DNA of 64,000 bases. Origin: Forficula auricularia (Eukaryota > Arthropoda > Insecta > Dermaptera > Forficulidae). This document shows positions 53,216 to 63,960 of this stretch, one piece after another. The notes beneath the pieces are model-generated. The model saw only the letters and a program-made list of their open reading frames with translations, made no database searches and was not told where the DNA came from. Position 1 is the first letter of the stretch. Every line of letters begins with the position of its first letter. The DNA is taken from NCBI GenBank assembly GCA_024734495.1, contig JALMQS010000187.1, positions 13,907,173-13,971,172 on the forward strand. The letters run 5' to 3'. The translations under genes and the position numbers were made by a program.

Positions 53216-54903
53216 CAGTCGACTCTCGATAATTCGAACACTTTAGCTGTTAACTTGGGTAAATACTGCCTATTTTGATAAGCTCGATAATTCGAAATCT
53301 TTTTCGTAAAAAGAGGGGAGAGAACGTTCTATAATTCGAACGGCCACTTCCCTTCTTTATAATTCGAATTTTTCCTAGCAATGTTTACTCCTCATTTTCT
53401 GGGTAATGTTTACCTCCTTTCTATTGAATTGTTAATACAAACCGGGTGAGTTTTTTATCTTGAGACACTCTTATAACTCAAAAACAGTGCATTATATGGA
53501 AAAAAGTTTCAAATAAAAGTTTGTTTATATCGAAGGGAAACTAAACTACGCTATTGTTTTTTGGCGTAGAACAAGCTTTCAAGGGTATTTTAATGTCAAG
53601 TTCTCTTTTTAAATGGAACCCTATATTTTTTTATAGATCTATTTAATCTACAAAAAAACCAAACAACTTTCATAAGAACAATTTTTTATACATCAAATCA
53701 ACAAAATACATGAATCAATTAGATCTCAAAAAATTCTTAATAATTATTGTTAACAATTAAATATTTAACTTAATTATCAAATAATAATGATTAAATAATT
53801 AATTATTAAATAAATAATTTAATAATTTTCGACACTGGTCTGTGACATTTCAAAGTGTATCGCAAGTCTTCTGGATGAATTCCAGTTCCAATTTCCTTAT
53901 TTTGGCCTGTTCCAGTTTCTTCGTAGTACCCTTTACATTTCCTGTTTGTTTTTTGTTTTTTTGTTTGATTTTTAAACAGATTAAACAACACAATAAAATG
54001 AAGCTTGTGAGGGTGTATTCCTATCAGTATTCATTTCAATGGTAGCCCCATAACACTTCTTCCACATTCACCGCATAAATTAAGACCATTTTAATTCTGT
54101 CTTCAACAAAAAAATGCTCATTTTTATTATGGTAGTACAATATAACTATCTACTGAATTGACACGAGAAAGAAACTTTTTAAACTCAAGAATTTTAACTA
54201 GATCTATTAAGTAGAAAATAATGTCTTAAATATGAGTATAACTAAGTTTTAATATCATTATGAACACTTATTTTCATTGTTCTGACTTATCGATTTAATA
54301 CTTATTTATTTAATAATTAATTATTTAATCATTATTATTTGATAATTAAGTTAAATAATTGCTAAAAATAAAAATTATAATTTTTTTGAGATATAATTGA
54401 TTTAATATTTTTTTATTATTTGATGTATAAAAATTAGTTCTAATGAAAGTTGTTCAGTTTTTTTTGTAGTTTAAGTAGACGTATAGAAAAATATAGGGTT
54501 CCATTTAAAAACAGAACTTGACATTGAAATACCCTTGAAAGCTTGTTCTAGGTCGACAAAGAATAGCCTAGTTTAGTTTCCCCTGATATAAACAAACTTT
54601 TATTTAAAACTTTTTTCATATAACCCACTGATTAGAGTTATAAGACTGTCTCGAGATAAAAAACTCACCCGGTATATTTAATTTTTTTGTACTTTTTTGT
54701 CGTTTTCATTATTTTTACTTTTTTACTTGAGGCTATATATACAATTTATGTAAGCTCATACATATTTTAAAAATATAATAAAAACTTAGTAATTCGAATT
54801 TTTTCTTTCCTCTTCATAATTCAAACTTCTTGATAATTCAAAGTGTCGATAATTTGAATTTTTCTTGTAGTCCCTTGAATTTCGAATAATGGAGAGTCGA
54901 CTG
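53216..54903. mobile_element. Pogo/Tigger-like element with long inverted arms
   Basis: TA on both sides (53214-53215 and 54904-54905). Ends CAGTCGACTCTCGATAATTC and inverted CAGTCGACTCTCCATTATTC. Arms of about 600 bp are inverse copies (for instance AGGGTATTTTAATGTCAAGT near 53582 against its inverse near 54515). The centre, about 53825-54290, is not mirrored. No DDE transposase motif is visible. Confidence 0.85.
53830..54290. other. Unique core of the pogo-like element
   Basis: This is the only part of the element without an inverse partner. The minus strand is open over 53806-53991 (KGYYEETGTGQNKEIGTG, HPEDLRYTLKCH), without a recognised domain. It may be captured host sequence or an old, eroded transposase remnant. 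Confidence 0.35.
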
Positions 54904-54919
54904 TATAAGTATCTTGAGT

Positions 54920-55060
54920 GGTCATGACTTCCCCCCCCCCCAAACAAATGGTTTCGAAAACAAAAAAGGTCTTAATTTTGTAAGATATCAAAAATAACGC
55001 CCCCGGTACATGACCCCCCCCCCCCCCAAATTAAAGTCTGGGATCGCCCCTGGCGTGGTC
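54920..55060. repeat. C-run-rich element fragment
   Basis: C12-C13 runs at about 54930 and 55015 and GTCTGGGATCGCCCCTGGC at 55037 are like the right end of the GCGGATCCAGG MITE at 33623. No left end identified. Confidence 0.45.
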
Positions 55061-55064
55061 AAGT

Positions 55065-55340
55065 ATGACACAGCTGCCCTCAGCTTCTTTGATATATGAC
55101 AGCGCCATGTCAGCCATTAATATAGGAGTATGTATTAAGGTGTCCCAAAAAATTAGTCTTTTTTTAACGCATACCCCATTAATGTTTTTGTTTGATGTTA
55201 AAACAATTGTAAATGAAATTTCGTGTACGCCTGACGACGGCAACATGTGCCGACTTGCAGCGAAACATGCCAGTACTTGCAGGCTAAAAGGCGAACGCGA
55301 AGTGACGTATCGATGTGCTTGTAATCGCTTGCTATTTTGA
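55065..55340 (+). repeat. PLE-type fragment with hammerhead-like words
   Basis: CTGACGA (55231) followed by CGGCAACATGTGCCG and, at 55261, CGAAACATGCC. Less regular than the other cores. It precedes a short open frame. Confidence 0.4.
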
Positions 55341-55370
55341 AAGTAAACGCATTGTTTTCAATTAGTCAAC

Positions 55371-55517
55371 ATGTCGGTGGAATTACGCATTTCTAAAAAG
55401 AGAGGCTCAAAACTTCCCTCTAATGGACAAGTTCTGGCAGTTTTGTTTTACAATATTCGTGAAGTGAATTTAACTGTTGATGAAAGCGCCAATCTCGCTA
55501 TTCGCGTGTGCATTATC
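55371..55517 (+). CDS. Possible first coding exon, unidentified protein
   Basis: Starts ATG after AATTAGTCAAC and codes SVELRISKKRGSKLPSNGQ, then LAVLFYNIREVNLTVDESAN and LAIR. Composition is less AT-rich than around it and codon use looks protein-like. The frame then runs into a TTA microsatellite; a GTGTGC at about 55505 could be a donor. It resembles N-termini of transposon-linked proteins seen in arthropods, but I cannot name the family. Could equally be a dead fragment. Confidence 0.4.
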
Positions 55518-55521
55518 TATT

Positions 55522-55523
55522 AT

Positions 55524-55556
<33 letters not shown>

Positions 55557-55580
55557 ATTATTATTATTATCTATATTTGT
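55522..55580. repeat. TTA/TAT trinucleotide microsatellite
   Basis: About 14 units of TTA-type repeat; the tyrosine- and isoleucine-rich peptides read from it are artefacts. C runs follow at 55605-55625. Confidence 0.9.
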
Positions 55581-55629
55581 CAACAACTTAGATAATACAG
55601 TACCCCACCCCCCCTTCTCCCCCCGGTAC

Positions 55630-56760
55630 GCTACCGGTATAATATAATAATTTATAATAACCCTTGACAATTTTGGATTTTAAATTCTTTTGGAATTGAC
55701 CCTAATTATTTAACGCCAATGCATGGCCAATCAGAAAGATCACGTCCTCATCCTCATCCTCGTCGCGCAAGCCAACTATTTTAATAGATACGTATAAATA
55801 AAAAAAGACTTACCATTTTCAGAATAAATGCTCTCGTTTGAAAAAGATTTCGTTTCAAAGATGAAGATCGAGCACAAGATGAAGATAATCTGAGTTCTGC
55901 AATATCTGAAAAAGAGAACATAAAAATTAAAAAGGGAAATTTCAGCCCGGGTGGACAAAAAGTAAAAATCGAGATAGAGATCTGAACTTATCAGGAGATT
56001 TTTTATAGGGGACAAATAGTTCTAAAATATAAATAAATTAATGTGGCCATCCACATAACTTTATCATACTCTCTTATATTTAATAATATTTAATAAAATA
56101 ATTTATAATAATTTAGGAAAGAGCCCCCTCCCCTCATAAGTTTGGGCCCATTAGCAATTAATAATATCTCCTTTTAATGAAGGAACTCTTCAAGCATAAA
56201 TAACTTACTATATTTTGTTTGAAACTTCTATCGTTTTAATTATAATCGGCCTTTTGTGATTTTTGTAATTTTGCAAATTTTTTGATATAAAATTTTATGT
56301 TACAAAAAAAACAATTGTTTTAAATAAAATATTACTAGTCAATTACAAATCATTTATTATCATATAATATAATTTTAAACAAAACTTTTAAAAAATTCAG
56401 TAATAAAGATTATTAACTATTAATTATTTATTGTATTTTAATGTTGGTTAGATATTAATATTAAGGTGCTGCTACTCGTTGGCTTCGAACCACAAATAAT
56501 CGGAATTCAACCAGAAAAATGTTCATCTTTGACAATAAGAATATGCAAGGCGACACACTAAATCTAGGGCAAGTTAATAAAAATTATCCATGTAAGCAAT
56601 TTCCTTTGGAAAATTACTGTGGAAAGAATCCCCCAAATAGTAATCGCCAATGATCAGAATCGAATATGGCAGATGGAAAAGATGAATGTATTAATGCGGT
56701 GAAAGCGCAAGTCATTTAGTGATAATTAAACATGCCACGATCGTATACGATTGAGTATTA
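55630..56760. other. Mostly unassigned; short Helentron-like end
   Basis: 56041-56056 GTGGCCATCCACATAAC-type word matches the end of the second Helentron-like family. The rest is AT-rich without recognised features. Confidence 0.4.
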
Positions 56761-56762
56761 GA

Positions 56763-57590
56763 AAAAAACCGACTTCAAAAAAATTAAATGCAACAAATAA
56801 AATAATAAGGACTCAAAAATAAAATAAAATGCACTAAAAGGTATAAAATAATTATCTAATTTAGTTACTAAACGATGAAATTGTTTCATGAAATCCCATT
56901 TGAAGTCGGTTCCAAACATATACATTTTATGAATCGCACTCGACGGATCTTACTTAGTATGTTTGGCGGGTTATGAAGACACATCGCGTAAGCTCGCTTC
57001 TATAGTTTGTTTGTTTGCACATAAGAATTGGAGATTCCAGTTATTTTGTCATTGATCATATCATCAGAACTTGACCAAATTAATATTAAACCACCCCTAA
57101 GTTACCCCATTTCCAATAAAAAAGAACCATCAAAATCGGTACATAAACAAAGAAGTTATGCGTGAACATACATAACAAAAAAGATCCAAGTCCAATGAAA
57201 TTTATATGGGACCAATCGGAAACTAATCTAAACCCAATGCAAAAAAAATCATCGAAATCGGTTCACATGATAAAGAGAAATCGACAAACAAACATTATCA
57301 AAACTTAACTAAATTAATATGGGACCACCTCTAAGGTATCCCCTTTACAATAAAAAAAGAATTATCGAAATTGGTCTATAAACAAAGAAGTTATGTGTAA
57401 ACATACATGACAAAAAAGTCCAATACCAATACAATTTATACGGGACCATTTGGAAACTACACTGAACCCAATGCAAAAAAATCATCTAAATCGGTCTATG
57501 TGGTAGGAGAGAAATCAACGAACAAACACGAAAAAAAGACATTCTGTTGAATTGATAATATCCTCCGTTTTTTGAAGTCGGTTAAAAATT
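56763..57590. mobile_element. CCGACTTC palindromic element, copy C
   Basis: Starts AAAAACCGACTTCAAAAAA and ends TTTTTGAAGTCGGTTAAAAA. Contains GTTTGGCGGGTTATGAAGAC, CATCGCGTAAGCTCGCTT and three diverged repeats of CCAATGCAAAAAA..ATC..AAATCGGT. About 830 bp; the fullest copy of the linear form in the window. Confidence 0.78.
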
Positions 57591-58250
57591 CAATATATTA
57601 GTAGGCACAAGTCACGCCAGAATAATAATATTTAAATCGTAAGAGTAAGTTAAAAAAATATTGAGTAAATTTATAATGTCCCCAAAATACCATTTAAAAC
57701 AAGTTATTTATAGGCTTGAACATTAGTGAAATCGATATTCATTATTAGTTTATGACCTTTTGAATAAATACGAGAAGTCAAGTGGAGAAGCTCGACAGTC
57801 AGTGATTATGCATATCGCTCAGTCATGCACGTATGCATCGGCGATCCGTTAACAAAACACTTCGCATTCACTTTTCGCGTATTTGCCTACAAGGAATTTA
57901 TTTATTAATACATATATTGTCCATGTTCACTCTATACAGACGTTTACGAGGCCGGAAGATTTGAATAGTAGCAGAATAGATAAAGGGCAGCGGAAAAAAT
58001 CCAATGTGTTACACTTGACTTTCCGAAATAAAGAATTTACAATTCGTATTTATTATTTTTGGAATGATGGGAGTTAATAAATGTTTTACTTAATTCCAGT
58101 AATTTTATTTTATAGTATTAGTTAAATTCCAAATATTTCGCGCACTTCAAATAGTTCTGCATCTCTTCATCACTGGATTCATAACACCATAAGTTAAGGG
58201 TTTTGTTTGAAAAGTTTTAAATAAACCTAGAGACAAAAAATGGCAATTAC
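57591..58250. other. Unassigned sequence
   Basis: An open frame at 57883-58077 has no recognisable motif and is not called. No repeat ends seen. Confidence 0.35.
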
Positions 58251-58345
58251 TTGTGTTACCAAGTTAATAATAAAGATAAGATAGAAAAAATCCAACAGTC
58301 CAATGTAATTTACAAGATTACATGTACAGATTACGGTAAAATATA
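58251..58345 (+). pseudogene. PLE GIY-YIG endonuclease, N-terminal fragment
   Basis: KIEKIQQSNVIYKITCTDYG then KIYYI: the start of the PLE endonuclease, where GIY is VIY and the CxxC neighbourhood is partly kept (ITC). The frame diverges after YYI. PLE endonucleases nick DNA to prime reverse transcription. Confidence 0.65.
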
Positions 58346-58560
58346 TTATATTCTTCCCTTTATTAGACTTTCTTTTTGGCTACATACTCCTTTTAGTCTT
58401 TCAAGATACGTACCTAATATACACAAACAACTTTGAACCCTGAAATTTCTTCTTCATTTAAGGATGTAGGAGTCTATTATGGAATATAGGAGTTGCATTT
58501 TCATAGTGCAGCATCTTCTTGCATCAATATCATAGAAAAAGACAATTTTTCCGAAATAAA
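58346..58560. other. Unassigned sequence
   Basis: Nothing recognised between the PLE fragment and the SINE. Confidence 0.3.
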
Positions 58561-58562
58561 TA

Positions 58563-58771
58563 TTTTTTTTTATTTATTTATTTATTGTCACCGGGAACAA
58601 AGCCCATTTTGACAGCACATCAGTAAAGTGTTAGTAGGGTTAGTGAGGAGCCGAGTTTTAGCCGGTCGAAATTTTTATATGCTAGCCTGGCTCGAACCCG
58701 AGTCTCCCGCTTGAACATCGTCATCAACGTGCTAAAACAGGCCCAGCTCGGACAACCCGACTCCCCAAATT
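58563..58771 (-). mobile_element. tRNA-derived SINE, family A, copy 4
   Basis: Minus strand head GGGAGTCGGGTTGTCC and box B-like GGGTTCGAGCCAGG; body with TTTCGACCGGCTAAAACTCG. Flanks share AAATAAATA (58554-58562 and 58772-58780), a weak duplication because the area is AT-rich. The most diverged family A copy. Confidence 0.8.
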
Positions 58772-58789
58772 AAATAAATAATATCCCAA

Positions 58790-59520
58790 AAAGAATTATT
58801 TTCGAAAAACGGAGCAAAAAATATCACTTTTTCAACATGATTATATTACTTGACAATATGGTAAATACAAAAAATGTATTTCACTGTAAAATGATTATGT
58901 GAGAGAGCTCAAAAGTGGTCATTTTTTAATTATTTTTGCCTTAAGTTGAAATTATGAAAAAAATTACCCAAATTTTCTTATTTTCTCTTTATCAATGACA
59001 ATTAAGGTACATAACTCTCGGTATGCAGTCAAGCTTATTTATTTTTTTGATATACCCGCATTGATTCTTAACTCTTCCCATATGCTATATATATATTAAT
59101 ATACTCGTATACTAGTACATATTTTCAAAAGAGAGAAAATCAATTTTAATGTGAATAAATATTTAAAAAATCATGAGTCAATTTGAAAATAATAAAACGG
59201 CCGAAGAAAAAACAGCACGGCTGGAAAGATGAAATGTCATACGCAGCTATTACGTATATTACAACACACATTTGATTATTGTTATGTTAATATAAAATAA
59301 ATTGAAAATTCTTTTAATAAAAACCGGAGCTAAGAGGTTTCAATCGAAAATTAAACACTATAAAAGGATGAGAGAAGCTTACAATAAAATTAAAATTGAT
59401 TATTTTGTAATAGTGTGTATTCAATAGTAAAAGTAGTAGCAAAAGCTACAGCATGTAAGCTTGGCTTTCTTTTTTCGAACCCCCACTCAACTCCTTATAT
59501 TATACAAGGCTCAAATTCGC
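58790..59520. other. Unassigned AT-rich sequence
   Basis: No gene or element end recognised. Confidence 0.35.
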
Positions 59521-59529
59521 CCCTGTCTT

Positions 59530-59720
59530 GAGTAATGCTCGCATTTGTGGAGAGGGGCCTCCAAGCATTCTCTTAATAACTTAGATGTGCATTCAGAGGC
59601 GAACTATCAGACTTATAGGCGATCCTGGATTAACTGACACTCTCGACTCCCTAGCCCATCGTAGATCTGTCTTCGCCCTTTCTCTTTTTAATAGATTTTA
59701 CCATGGCTTGCGATGGTCTC
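59530..59720 (+). pseudogene. LINE C-terminal fragment
   Basis: Shifted frames give the same order as 41757-42560: GGAGAGGGGCCTCCAAGCAT (GASKHSL-type), then RRSWIN-type, CTCGACTCCCTAGCCCATCG (LDSLAHR) and CTTTCTCTTTTTAATAGAT (LSLF.R). No frame is open for long. Confidence 0.65.
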
Positions 59721-59787
59721 GCGGGTCAACACCCTTAATTAACTAACAGAATTCAAATCATTAAGAAATAATAGATATAATATAATA

Positions 59788-60610
59788 TAAAGATAAGAGT
59801 AAATAAATATTATATTTAATATTGATTTACTATGAGTTAAGGATTCTTGGTCACTTGTTTCACATTAAAATTAAAAAATTAAAAGATGTAAAAAATTTTC
59901 TTTTTCGGGCTATCGATTGGACAAACTGGACGATCTTTCAAAAACGGCATAAAGAACACGTAGCTTCCCAAAGACAATTAATAAGAAATCAGCCCACAAA
60001 TCCAGATTCCTCTTCCGCATTTGCTAATCATCTATTTTCTTTAGATCAGTCACCTTCACCTATTAATCCCACCCCTAGTCATTTCGAAAGAAAAGGATTA
60101 AGATTGGATCTTCTTGAATCCACGGAAATAAAATATGCCTTGTCGAACGATGAAAATATTATCAATAATCAACTTGATGTAAAACAAAACATAATAATTG
60201 ACCTATTAATAACAAAGCCAAAAATTTATTCCCAGCTTAGAGACATAAGTCAATGAACTTCTAACTTTTCTTTCATTTATCCACACCTATGTCAATAAAC
60301 CCTTACCCAACCTGAAATTTTCACTTAACAATTGCCTAAGAGAAATTGTCCTTTAAAATAATTCAAACAGTATTTCCCTCTGTTCAATAAACTATTCTGT
60401 ATTTCCTGAAGATGGGTTGATAGCCCGAAATATATATATTGAAAAAGAAATTTTTTTTACATCTTTTAATTTTTTAATTTTAATGTGAAACAAGTGACCA
60501 AGAATCCTTAACTAATAGTAAATCAATATTAAATATAATATTTATTTACTCTTATCTTTATTAAAGATGTTTCACCTTGCACCAACACCACAATCTCTAC
60601 TAATTATTAA
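59788..60610 (+). mobile_element. 5'-truncated PLE with inverted arms
   Basis: Left arm 59788-59895 and right arm 60455-60560 are inverse copies (AAGGATTCTTGGTCACTTGT and its inverse). Between them is the end of the PLE protein, then CTGAAGA (60406), T, GGGTTGATAGCCC, GAAA. After the right arm comes TTTCACCTTGCACCAACACC, the PLE-type end. TATAATATAA flanks both sides (about 59779 and 60611), a possible duplication. Confidence 0.78.
59883..60256 (+). pseudogene. PLE GIY-YIG endonuclease, C-terminal part
   Basis: RHKEHVASQRQLIRNQ, SSSAFANHLFSLDQSPSPIN, SHFERKGLRLDLLESTEIKY, NNQLDVKQNIIIDLL, then a stop at 60254. The R..EH, S.FA.HL and LLE..EI positions follow the C-terminal half of PLE GIY-YIG domains, including the conserved Glu. 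The reverse transcriptase and the GIY half are missing; the apparent start at 59822 lies in the inverted arm. Confidence 0.8.
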
Positions 60611-60674
60611 TATAATATAAGTGTATGTCAACGAACCAATTAAGGGCATCTTGAGCGAACAATACCATGAAAAT

Positions 60675-61318
60675 GTAGCAATCAGGCACTAATGATGATG
60701 ACAGAGTGATGATTAGGTGCAATAATCGAGTGAGCAGTCGTCCCAGAGTGGCGAGAGAAGACAGTCGCACCAAGCGAGTGGCACGAGAGAGTCACAAGAG
60801 AATTGGGCGGAGAGAGTCGCACAAATACCAAATAGTAGTACAATTGCCAGCGATACTCTTGCTACGAATTTGCAGAGGCGCCCGTGTCGAGAAAAGCTTG
60901 CTTGCAGATAAACTGCGAGCACATCTGATATATTTGCCTACGCGAGTTATAGAGCCCACTCTACGAACGAGAATCGATGCCAGCCGGTTACATTGCGTGT
61001 ACACCACTGTGACCCGTGCATCGAGTACCCCGAAGCCTACCGCAGATAACATACTCTTCTGTCTGATATCTATAAACGAGCTACCAGTTGTGACTACAGC
61101 GGAGCTACCAATTTCCCTGTACACCACGGAATACGTTGGAAGGATTCCAATACCCATCGAAGGCCCGCATCGCCATTCAAGTCAAGGCGACTACAAAGAG
61201 CCCGCGTGTTATAGGCAATTAGCTACACACGCAAAGGAAGAATTCCCGCTCACTACCACATCATTTATTCAATATGCACATCTTGTATAGCACGAATAAA
61301 TCATCACATTGTTAATCA
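60675..61318 (+). mobile_element. Possible solo LTR (or 5' LTR stub) of an LTR retrotransposon
   Basis: Block of about 640 bp much less AT-rich than its surroundings. It can be drawn as TGTAGCAATCAGG ... GTTAATCA (TG...CA), with a polyadenylation-type AATAAA at 61294 and, four bases after the end, TGGTGTCC, a possible tRNA primer-binding start. The 194-codon open frame over it (60706-61290) has no known domain. No second LTR or internal polyprotein was found. Confidence 0.4.
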
Positions 61319-62160
61319 AACCTGGTGTCCTATGAGTAAAATTATTTATATAGATATCTTATAGTAACCAGGAACATCCCATCCCTCATTCCTCCACGAG
61401 TCATTAGTCCTCCACCTTTATTCACCCACAGGAACAGCTCGCATCAGTGGCTGACCACCGAGTTACACTACACCAAACCCACCCTTAATAAATAAATAAG
61501 TCGAAGCAGATAAATAATAATTTAACAATACAAAAAATATATATATAATATAAATTAAAAATTCCCTTTTATAAAAAAAAAAAACAGTTAATTCAATTTA
61601 CCCCCCTCCCCATCGAGGGCTTTTGTTCTGATGAGATAAAATCGATAATCCCACCAAAGGCTTCATTTGCGCGAAATACACGATTTTCTAAGATGCCATG
61701 TTGGTCCCCTATAGTAATAATGACTCTATTTTTAAATATTGGACCTGTTAATATTAAGTTTCAGCTAACATGATTTTTTAGATTGAAAATTATATAATTT
61801 AATTTTTTGCTAGACTGTGAATTGGGGAGAGGCATAAACATTGGGCCCGGAGCCCAGTCGGTTTCTTGGCCCCTCTATTTCGCGGTCAAATTGAAGAAGC
61901 ACTACCTTAATCGCCAAAGCGTTATCTTCATTTCTTCTAGGAACAGGAACAATCTACCTACCCGACTTTTTTTGAGTTTACAATCGTCAGCCACTTCAGA
62001 CCCAAGTGAAGTGGCGTAGCCAGAAAATTTTCATCGGTCAATCCACAAAACAAAATATTTAGTGGCAATTTTTTTATTAAAGCAAATAAGTACTTCAAGA
62101 AATTAAAAAAGAACATATTAAATATATTTAATTACGGTTAGTTTGCCACGAGAAACTGTT
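61319..62160. other. Unassigned; possible internal stub and element ends
   Basis: 61380-61480 is still GC-richer and may belong to the LTR-type element. AAGTGGCGTAGCCAGAAAA at 62010 resembles common MITE ends, without a partner. Confidence 0.35.
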
Positions 62161-62165
62161 TGTCG

Positions 62166-62265
62166 TTTTTTTTTTTTTTTTTTTTTTTTAATGATAATGA
62201 TGAGAGAAGGAGTTACACCAAAAAGGTGCAACTTCAAAACCTTTAAGAACTGCATCTCCTCAGTA
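62166..62265 (-). pseudogene. LINE 3' UTR fragment
   Basis: T run of about 24 (minus-strand poly-A), then AATGATGAGAGAAGGAGTTA and CACCAAAAAGGTGCAAC, nearly the same as 41757-41815. Only the untranslated end is present. Confidence 0.8.
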
Positions 62266-62690
62266 TTATACTCCTTCTTTGTCAAATGTATTTAGAACAA
62301 GACCCTCGTGAGAGGAATGACATGACCACTACAAATAACTATAATGGCATACAGTGGCGTGCTGTCCATGGATGCTTTGAATGCTGCGCACCCCTAAAAT
62401 TTCAAAACTTCAAGAGTATTTTCATACTGTGTTACAAAAAATCTAATGTTAAATTTGAAAAATACCACAAATTTCTGCGTTTAAAAAAGTGAGTATGTGT
62501 TTGATTTCTATATTTTTCGAAAAACAATTACAAAAGTCTTTCATTTGGAAACCGAAAAGTACAAGTCATATGATAGGGTTTCTTTTTTCAGCAGAAATGC
62601 ATTGGACATTGAAACTTAGGCTATATTTCAAAAGACTACTTATACTATGCTATAAATAATCGGTGTCCCATCGTAATTTTATTTACGTCA
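62266..62690. other. Unassigned; one hAT-type end
   Basis: CAGTGGCGTGCTGTCCATGG at 62354 looks like a hAT-type left end; no right end found. The frame 62286-62492 over it is not called. Confidence 0.35.
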
Positions 62691-62699
62691 ACCAATTCA

Positions 62700-62970
62700 A
62701 AAGTCCTTAACAGATATAACGATATTAATTCAGATTCTACCTCTGCTTTCGCTCTTCATTTACATTAGAAAAACTACAACTGCTTCTATCAATCCTACCC
62801 CAATTCATTTTGAAAGAAGTGTTCCCAGACTTCTTTCTAGAATCAACTGAAGTTAAATTGGCACTTATGAATAAATTCAGTATTCTCAATAATCAATTGG
62901 ACTTTGACAAAGATGTAATCATTGATTCTAATTTGGCTAAAATTAATAAATTAAAAATTGGCTCCTAAAT
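62700..62970 (+). pseudogene. PLE endonuclease C-terminal fragment
   Basis: SDSTSAFALHLH, then after stops and shifts LESTEVKLALMNKFSILNNQ and LDFDKDVIID. Same order as 59883-60256, more decayed. Confidence 0.75.
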
Positions 62971-63159
62971 TTGATTACATATTTGGTGTTTGTAATTTGT
63001 TTTTTGTTTTTAATTTGATTTTGTTTTTAATTTTAATTTTTTTATTTTAAATAATAACATTTTGTTTATATTAAAAAAAAAAAAAAAAAATTCTGAACGT
63101 ACTCTTCTTTCTCAAAATTTTACTTGTTGAATGTTTTTACAAATTTGTATTCAGTTTTC

Positions 63160-63340
63160 ATTTGAACTCCTGAAGATGGGCTAATAACCCGAAATATATA
63201 TCGAGTGAATCAAACTCAAATAAACATACATTTGTTTTAATATTTCCTTTTGTGAGACCTAACCTAGAAAATTCTCCTCATAAGTTACTTATAATGTTTC
63301 ACCTAGAACCGACACCTAAATCCTTAAAAATTATCAATTC
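63160..63340 (+). repeat. PLE LTR-like end with hammerhead-like core
   Basis: CTGAAGA (63170), T, GGGCTAATAACCC, GAAA, then TATATATCGAGTGAATC; further on ATGTTTCACCTAGAACCGAC, the PLE-type end. Belongs with the fragment at 62700. Confidence 0.65.
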
Positions 63341-63477
63341 AAAACTCTTCTCTCTTTAGTTCGTTTAGAAATTCTCCATGCGTAAGCGAAAAATAAAATT
63401 TTAAAAATTGATAGGTTATAGTTTGGACAGAATTTCTGGTTGAAATTTCACCTCCGCTACTGAAAATGACAGCCTAG

Positions 63478-63575
63478 TAGCACAATGTTTCAAACTATAT
63501 AGGGGCTATATATATTTCGATAATCTATATAGCCCCTATATAGTTACTATATAGTTTGAAACATTGTGCTACTAA
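63478..63575. repeat. Near-perfect hairpin of about 98 bp
   Basis: TAGTAGCACAATGTTTCAAA with ACTATATAGGGGCTATATA and their inverse copies at the right; the loop is about 15 bases. No flanking duplication was established. Confidence 0.85.
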
Positions 63576-63689
63576 GGAGAGATATACCTAATTGAAAACT
63601 AAAATCTAAGGATTTAGAAAAAAATTAAATATAGAAATGCTTAACTAGAAGACAAAAAAAATCAGGATCTTTATCAAATTCCTTAGAAG

Positions 63690-63960
63690 TTATGTATCGC
63701 ATTGTATGGGGTTGAAACATGGACATTAAGACCAGCAAAGACGAAGAGAAAAATAGCTCGCGTGCAAAGGAATTTATCATTTTCCGAAAGAAAAATTCCT
63801 TTAAAATTTCACGATCCCTTGAGGGGTTCGCGTTCCAAGGGATGCACACTTCTGACATACAGGCTGGCCTTTAGTTATCGAGGTATGCTTGAAATTTCTT
63901 AGTGGGTTCGATTATACAAACCAAGAAAAATCATAGATCACATATGAGCCGTTTATTTAG
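63690..63960 (+). pseudogene. LINE reverse-transcriptase C-terminal fragment
   Basis: ALYGVETWTLRPAKTKRKIA and RVQRN match the YG.ETWT......K.....Q pattern of LINE reverse transcriptases just after the catalytic domain. The following residues (SERKIPLKFHDPLRGSR) are diverged. Truncated on both sides. Confidence 0.7.

Noticed and set aside
57883..58077. 64-codon open frame
   Set aside because: No motif, start not supported, AT-rich composition like the flanks.
60706..61290. 194-codon frame as a host gene
   Set aside because: Arg- and Ser-rich without domains, an overlapping frame is open on the other strand, and the block has LTR-like limits. Kept only as part of the LTR-like call.
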